A stretch of 30,147 bases of DNA from a virus. Below the pieces are notes generated by a model. It was not told the origin of the DNA. It was given only the letters and a program-made list of their open reading frames with translations, and did no database searches. Positions 15,426 to 24,400 of the stretch are shown piece after piece. Position 1 is the stretch's first letter; every line of letters begins with the position of its first letter. Position numbers and translations under genes: made by a program. Location of the stretch: positions 1 through 30,147 of IMG/VR virus record IMGVR_UViG_3300018421_000131; one strand, 5' to 3'.

Positions 15426-18400
15426 TTAACCAAGATCTTTTCTTAGAGCGCCAGTGTTACGTAGTCCATATCCTCTCCTTTGGATGGTTGCAAATGTTGA
15501 TAATCCAGTATTAACTGTATTACCGGTTACTCCTATAGAAATTGGTGAAGAAGATCTTGAGAATCCTGAAAGTCTACCCCAAGAGAATTTACCAAGTTGA
15601 TCGTATCCAAAGGTATCAATTCCCAATAAAGAATCTGAATATTGGACATTACATACAATTGAAGCACTGGTAGAACCAACTGAGGTAAATGAATGAATCT
15701 TGTAAATATTATCAATAAATGTTGCTCCAATTCCTATGATTTCAGTATCCGAATTGTCTATAGATGTAACTCCGTTACCAATAGATGTATCAAATACATA
15801 GATTGGATATCCAGTTGTTAGACCTGTCCCAACGAATGAAAGTGGAGCTGGTACAGAAAGATCAAATTGGATAGCTAAACTTGTACCAATCCCAACAGAG
15901 GTTGATATTCCTGTAACTATTCCGCTAAATCCCTGAATATTTGTAATACCTGAAATATTTTCATAAGAAGCACTTGGAACTGGTGCTAGAACTTGTGGTG
16001 CAGTAAGAACACTATACCCTAGTCCAGGATTTGTTATAGTAATTGGAGAAGTTATAACACCATTAGTTACAGTAGCGGTTGCTGTTGCTGTAGTACCAAT
16101 ACCAACCCCAATTTGTTTTGGAGATGATATCTTCAAATCTATAGAAGTGCCTATATATCCACTTCCACCATCAGAAATAGTGAAGAAATCTATTGTTCCA
16201 CTTGACGTTACATTTGCAGTTATCGCTGCTGAAACTGGGTCATTACCATTAACAATTATTGCATTTACGCTGGATATGGAAATAGCAGATTCATTTTCTT
16301 CATAGTTAAAGAATTCTGCATCATCAACATAAAGTACACTATCATCAGATCCTAAATCATAAATTATTTTTGCTGTTGGATATACTAAAGATTCTAATGA
16401 ATCTCTTGTTTTATAAATTTTTTCACTGTTAACTATCTTATCAGATTTTTGTTTTATCCAGGTTAAAGGACGTTCGTTAACTTGATCGATACCATTTCCA
16501 CTATAAAGATTTGTTTCAATAATGTCTGAAGATTTTAGATTATATACAGTTCTTAAATCTTGATCAATAGTTAATGGAATTGTATTATTTTTTTCAATTT
16601 GAACACTATCTCCAGCCGTTAAGGACTCATTTATGGTAACAACCTTACTATCTTCACCTCTTGTTCCTCTATAGAAGAATACGGCAATATCATCTTCTTG
16701 TTTTGGTGGATTTGTAAATACGAAAGACGAACCACCATCAAACGAATATGCAATCTTTGGTTCTTGCAGTATACCGTTCATAAAAATTAAAAGTACTGAA
16801 TCCAAGTCAACTTCAGATGTTCCATCGGTTATTTCAAAACTTAATAATGATGAATTGTAATAAAGTGGGAATCTTCTTCTAGATCCATCTTGAAGAGATT
16901 TTATTGAATCAATGTAATCTAATTCGCCAAATTGCCATAATGCAAAACTATCAGTAAAAGTATCCACAACAGTCAACTCGAATTGAGACAATGGACTTGG
17001 TATTCCTTTTGCTGTTACCAATCCAACTGGAGTAATAACATCACCAACATTATATCCATATCCATTTCTTTGAATGGAGAATGAAGATACTTCAAATAAT
17101 GTAGATCCTATCCCTGTAGTTGATGCTGATGAAACATCGATATTAACTAAAAGACCATATCCAGTATCAGTGGTAGATCCAATTCCCAATCTAGATACTC
17201 CCTGAACTGGAAGATTGCTATAAGATGGTGATGGGATTTGAATAACTGGATTTACATATCCAGATCCACCATCAGCGACAGTAAATGATAATGACCCACC
17301 AGCACCTACTGTAGCTGTAATAGACGCCTCTGTTCCACTATGATTTGAATCAGTAACTCCTATAGAAACAGTTCCATAATATCCAGATCCAACTATGTCT
17401 GTGGTTCCTATACCAACAGAGGTAATAGTACCACTACCATCAATTACTGCTGTAACAGATGCTCCAACGAGTGGAGCGATGCCCAAACCACCAGTTGATC
17501 CAAGAGAAACGATGATTCCACCTCTAGGAAGTTGGTTAGTATTTACATCGCTTATAGAGATAACGTCATCCACACCTTCGTCAGATGATGATCCACTAAA
17601 AACAACACTACTGATTCCGACACTAGTGTCTTCAATTATTTTAAAATTATTTCCAACATTATTTTGGGTTGATGGCGTTTGGAATAAATTGTTTATGAAC
17701 AGAATACCATTTCCACCAGTTGTTCCAAGACCAACTGTGTTTATTCCATTTGTTGTTATTGTATAAGTTTGACCAATACCAGTAAATCCTTCAGAAATAT
17801 CATCGTATAATTTATTTGTATCATAATTTTGTCTCAAGTAAACCCTTCCACCAAATTTAGATTTGAAATAAGAAAGATTACTTTCATCTCTAGAGGATCT
17901 AAAGTCACCTTTTGGTGGATCAGTAAAGTGTATTTTATTACCTTTAATATTATAGGATCCTCTGTAAATTTTAACTTCTGTTGAATCAACGTGACTAGTT
18001 GCTGATGACCCAACAACTCCTCTTTCAACTTGAACCAAAGTTGTAACACCAATACCCGTTATTGGTCCAATATTAGTTTCTCCGTAACCAACGTTGATAA
18101 CTTTCATATACTCATCTTCAACTTTTAAGAGATCACCTGATTTTATAGAACTAATTCCACTTAAAGAAAATATTGTTGTTCCAACACCGACAGAACCACC
18201 ATAATTATTTTGTAAATTGTATGATAATAATGAATACGTTATTGGATACTGGGTCAAATCATCAATAGTTATCAAACATTTTTCAAGTTTTTTGGTCATT
18301 TCTAGACCATGAATATTACCAGCACCTAAAGATGTAAATGTTACATATATTCCAGCTTGAGCATAGTCTCTTCTTGTAGATAATCTAAAGGTGTCTTCTG

Positions 18401-21400
18401 TTAATTTAATTGGATAGACATCTGATGGAAGAATATCTGTAGAAACACCGGATGAGTTCAATGTGGTTACAATACCAACAGGAACAGGTACTACGTCACT
18501 CAATGAAGACTCTGCAGAATAAATGAGTTCTTCCCCAGTGTTAAAGAAATGGTTTTTAATCGTAAAGATTCCTGTGGTCGTATCTAATACATTAGTGTTA
18601 GAGGGATTGAAGGATTTTTTAAAGATTGGATAATCGTTGTTATAAAGATCAAAATCTCTACGCTCAACTCTTACACCATTTACTCCACCATATTCAATAA
18701 AACTAAAGGAATCTCTAGTTTTCCCATATTCAAGACTATTTGGAACATTTACTAAATCAAGATCGGTATATATTAATTCACTATAAGATGTCGCTGTTAC
18801 GTCACCCGTTACAGAAGAATCTGGATAAAATACTAATGATAAATCGGACCCATTTATTTGACCTCCAAATGTACCTATTCCAGTAGTGCTTCCTATAGAT
18901 AAAGGTTGATAAACAGATACATGAGTATCAGAACCACTATTCAAGAGAGCAACCTGATATAAAGAACTAGTTGATCCAACACTCAGATTTACAGTTGATT
19001 TTATTGAAGTGAAATCAAATTTAGATACAGATAATACTGTAGAAATTCCAGAAGAAACAAAGTAGTCGGATCTATAAACTGCTGTTTTTTCTGTTCCACC
19101 TGTCTGTTCCTCAGACTTAAATCTGAATGTAGATATTCCAACAGAAGTTGAACCAAAACCAATTGCTTTTACCCCTACTCTCAATAGATCTGTGGTATTG
19201 TTTGTAAATTCTAAAGAAATTACCCCGTCACTTAATAATGCATCAAACTCTCCGATTTGATTAACGGAACTGTTTGAAGTTGAATCAAAATAGTAATCAG
19301 AAATATAAACATTTGATCCATCATGATTTAAATATATTTCTGCATAATTACTTTCTCCATTTATGGTATTCTTTACATAAGCATTAAAATATATTGAATC
19401 ATATTCGGTAGATGCAAAAGAGACGATTGATGTTGAAATACCGGCATTATAATTTTTAATGCTTGATGTTAAATTAATCAGTCCTAGATCATGAGTTCCA
19501 ATTCCAATAAGGTCAGTAGAAAACTTACTTGAAATAATTTTTATATCGTAATCTTTAGTGTATGGATCAACTGGATTAAAAGCAATATAATTATTACCAA
19601 GTGAATCTACACCTCCATCAATACTGCCGATAGATGAATCTCTATTTGTTAGTGAAAGTTTTTCCAACAAGAAAATATCTTCCCCATCACCTATTATAAC
19701 TACTTCATTTAATTGATATTCCAAATCTTCAGTATCTTTCACTTGTATCAAATACTTTGTGAATCCACCAAATTCTTCAGTATCAGTATCAATAATATTT
19801 TGATCTGATTCCTCTAGTCCAACATTGGAGAATCTAGATGATATATCATCTATAGATAAGACTCTGTTTGATATACATTCAACATAACTAGATAATTTTT
19901 TATTCTTAAATTTTATAAATTTTGTCCTTGGCAGTATAGAATCAATATCATACACTAAATCAAAGTTATTGATTGCATCTACTCTACTTTCATTAATAAA
20001 ATCTAAAATTTCAAAAGATCCATCCTTTGTTGTTTTTATACCGGCATTTGCACTCCTCTCTATTTGAGTGTCTGCAAAATTCTTCATTCCAGAAGTGTGC
20101 AGCAATCTATTAACAGGAGTAGATAACCTATCATACTCTATGGGACTATTAACTGAGTATGATAGATTTTGATAATAATCGTTATCGGCAACAAATTGTT
20201 TATCATCATTTAGTTTACCAATATCATCTTTCCATCCAAAATTTTTCCTAGTTGAAGATCCAACTTCAAATGCGCCAGTATTGTTTTGAATATCAATTAT
20301 AGTTGCAGTAACTCCAGATTTTTCACCCTTTATTTTAGATCCAATTAATAGTTGATAGTCGCCACGAATTTTTATTGAATCTTTAATTGAATTTGTTATT
20401 ACAATATCAGTTCTAACATATTTCCCATTAACATAAACTAGAATATTTTCACCCAATGTAAATCTAGCAAACTCTTTATTAATAGTAAATGTTGGATAAT
20501 CTTTGTATCTTGTTATAAATGCAAGGGAATCTTGTGTAGTTTTTGCTATTCCAGGATTTGTAGAAAGACCAGAAATGTTGAATTCTAAAGATGTTGGGAT
20601 AGAATTTGTAAATGAAGTTACTGTGACGAAATTGTATCCAATATCTTTAGAGTTATATCCATTTCCAGAATCATAATTAACTACACCTTCAACAAAAATT
20701 TTATCTCCAACTGCAAATGGGTCTTCAGTAAATCCAAGAACTGGAGTTTCCAAATAACAAGTAACTATTCCAGCACCAGAAGTTTGTATTGAAGAAATTG
20801 CATATCCATTATCATTGTTTATAGAAATAATTTCAGTTTGATTTGAAGAAATGCCATAAGGAATTTCTTTTATCTCTACAGAATTAATCGTTCCATTACT
20901 TAGTTTGGGTATTAATAATCCACTATCAAATACTTCTCTGGTAACAGAATCAACAATTATTAGATCTGGTTCTTTACTATATCCAAATCCACCACTGGAT
21001 ACTCCAACTGAAGTTATTTCATATAATGAATCTAAGGTTATATCTGGAGAAATATATGCTGTCGGTTTTAATGTTTTATCTGAAGAGTAATCAAATCCTT
21101 GATTCAATATTCTTACTTCATTTATTTGACCAATTTTTTCAGAATTCGCTACTACATATCCACCAGTTCCATTTTCTGTTTGTATTTGAGAAAATGCTGG
21201 TAGTTTTTTATAATTTGATCCAGAATTAAGTAATTTTGCTTTACTAATACCACCAGTGGTATTCAAAGATTTTGTAGAATATTCTAAAGATTTACATTCA
21301 GAAGAAGCATACCCTAATACTTCTGGAGAATTTTGTAAGGACAATTCAAAATACTCTAACCCCAGACCAGTAACATTATATGTGTTATTATAAAAACTAT

Positions 21401-24400
21401 CAGAAAAATTAATTAAAGATGAATTGATAACATCTTTGTCGGATGTGCTAATATAACCAGCTGGTGTTTTTACTGTATAGTATAACTTCTGTGGAACATC
21501 ATCCAAATAATTTAAGGTCAAACTTGCTTCAGAAGAAAGTCCAACAGTACCAACTCCAGAAACAACAAAGTTTGAAGATGATTCAACTGATGAAAATTCA
21601 TCTTGGAAATCTTCATCAAAATAAATTTTAAATTGATAACCATAAAGAGTTGAGTCTGAAAGGTCAAATTTTAGATTATTATTTTTTATAGAAATTAATT
21701 CTGGATTAATTAAACTTATTTCTTGGTATAGTCCACCAGTCGAAGCTATACTTACAACCTGTGGTGGATTTGTGGTCGAGTCAGCATATGTTTCACAAAG
21801 TTTAATATTATCATCATCGACTTTGTAGGTATAATATGATCCTGTTGCTAAACCACTAGCGATCAAGTCTGAAGACGTATAATAAACTTTATCACCAGTT
21901 TTTAATTCGTGTGAAGATAATGTGATTTGATTGTTTATGGTGTTAATTCCTACAGAACTAAATCCAATTGGATTAATTAAAAGATTTTGAGAAGTTTCAT
22001 CAAATTTTACATACACTGAATTGAATGTTTGTATTCCAACAGTCTTTTGGGGTTTGACTTTCAGTGTTACCTCATCACCGTATTTTAATCCATGATAAGT
22101 TGAGACCGAAACAGTGGTTTTTACTTTTTTAACATCAGAAAATACTCTATTATAATCACTTTCTATAGAATATTCGTAACTTTCTGCACTTCCACCATCA
22201 CTAACAAAAAATATCTCTGAAGATTGAAGTGTAGTTTTTATACCAATTGTATTTTTTGTCTTATTTGTAACATAAACTATTTCTGAAGTCCCCGAATATG
22301 GAAGATTAAAAGGTGTTCCAGAAAAAGAAGTGGATATAGAAAGAGAAGAATAAGATGAACTTGGTTTTTTAAAAATAACTCTCTCATTATTTTTAAATTT
22401 ATGATCCTTAATGTAAATGGATTGGGTTTGGAGAGGTCTTGTGTATGTTGCAACACCAACTGTTGATATTCCAAGAGAAAATACATTGGTGGATGTTATA
22501 CCAACACTTAATCCAAATCCTATCGATTCTGATGGTTTAAAATATTCTTTGATATTAAATTCCGAATCAAAATAATCTACACTTTCCAAAATTGTGAAAG
22601 TATCTGGAACAAAATAGACTGAAGTTGTTGCGGTATGTGCTGCTCCAACATTTCTTTTTATTCTGATAATATTTTGGTCAGAAAATATATTAAGCAGCTC
22701 TGCAAATTCTGACTCAATTTTTATACTGCTACCAATTGAAATATTGGAAGGAATGGAATTTACATAAATGTCTGTTGCTAAACCAAGAACGGAATTTGAT
22801 GGGATATCTTCTGTGAGAGTCGAAGTGAATGATGAAACACCAACCTTATTGAATTTTTTAATCTGACTAAGTTTAGAAGTTGATAATCCAGACAGAGTAA
22901 CATAGTCACCATTAACCAAATCATGATAAGGAGATACTTTAAATTCTAAAGTATCTTCATTTTTCCTATTAACTTCTACATTTGAATAAGACTCAATAGT
23001 TGTATTTAAATTAATAATATCTTTTCCAGTTATTTCTGTTACAGATGCCTTTGCCCCACTACCACCAGTTCCTGCATTATCAAACAAGATAATATCATTA
23101 ACTTTGTAGTCAGTTCCAACACCAACTATTTTTAAATCCTCTACAGATGAAGAGAAGACAGACTCTATCTCTACTCTCTGATCATAATAGTTATAAGATT
23201 CAAATATAAAATCATTACCTGCATTTAAATCATTAATTTTATATGGGAATGTGTTTCTAATTAAATTTGAATTATTAAAATCGAAAGTTTGGTTTAAATT
23301 ATTGTTTTCCTCAATGAATTTTGATCTATAACTATTACCAATAAAATATGGGAAGGATGACACTCCAACATTTCCACTATTAAGAGTTGCGAAATATGCA
23401 TATACACCATTTGGGAATTCTGGAGTTTTACAGAATCTACCATTATGCTCATCCAAGTCTCCAGATCCGGTGAATCTATAATCATCTGAGAAGAATCCTG
23501 GGGTAAATTCTAAAGGTCTATTTTTTACATTAGACTCATCCAATTCATAACCAGTATTCAGTAATTTAGTCTCAGAATCTTCATCTTCTGGATCCGAATA
23601 CCCATATGGACCGTAAATAGGATTTCCATCGTATGCCCAACCAATAATTGGTGAGTGTTTGGATGAATTTATATCTTTAAATTCTGTTTGTAGTTTTGTT
23701 CCGTATCCAGATACTGAATACTGAATACCATCAAATCCAGAATCTAAAATTTCATTTCCATATCTGTTGTTCTTGTTTAAAGATAGATATCTAACATTGG
23801 AATCTATCAATACATTTTTACCTGCAGGTGTAACTACAACACTGGTTGTTGATTGGGTATATCCTATTCCAGAATTTACAACAACAACATTAGTAATTTT
23901 TCCATTTTGAATTACTGGTTTTAATTCTGCGCCATTACCATCACCAATAACTTTGATATCTGGTAAAGAATAATACTCAGATCCACCAAATTGGACTATG
24001 GCTTTTGTTATTGATCCATTTATTACTATTGGCTTAATTTCGGCATTTTTTCCATTTTTTATCTCTACTTTTGGTTTTCTATGGAAATTTAAGGTCTTGG
24101 ATCCATAATTTAAACCACCCTCATACAAATATGCTCCTACAATCTCTCCTCTAACTATAGGTGTTGCTGTTAAAACGCCAACAACTTTTCCTGTAGTTCC
24201 AACACCAACACTAGAATAATTAATTGAAAATTCAATATCTGGATATTTAAAATATTGATACCCAGATCCATTTGAGCCAAATTTTACATATTTTCTTCTT
24301 TGATAATTTGAAAGAGTAGAACCAGATTCTACTACATCTTCACAAACCCTGAATTGATCTTCATTAAGCTTTAAAACCCTATAATTCGTAGAAGATGATA

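Noticed and set aside
17395-17766. Plus-strand open frame of 123 codons
   Set aside because: It is antisense to the repeat part of the 3977-residue gene; its Pro/Thr/Ile-rich composition is the mirror of Gly/Val/Asn codons, with no start signal.
17834-18052. Minus-strand alternative frames within the giant gene (also 15533-15730, 22277-22486, 23294-23485)
   Set aside because: They overlap the long frame in another phase and have Leu/Ile/Gln-rich shadow composition and no ribosome sites.
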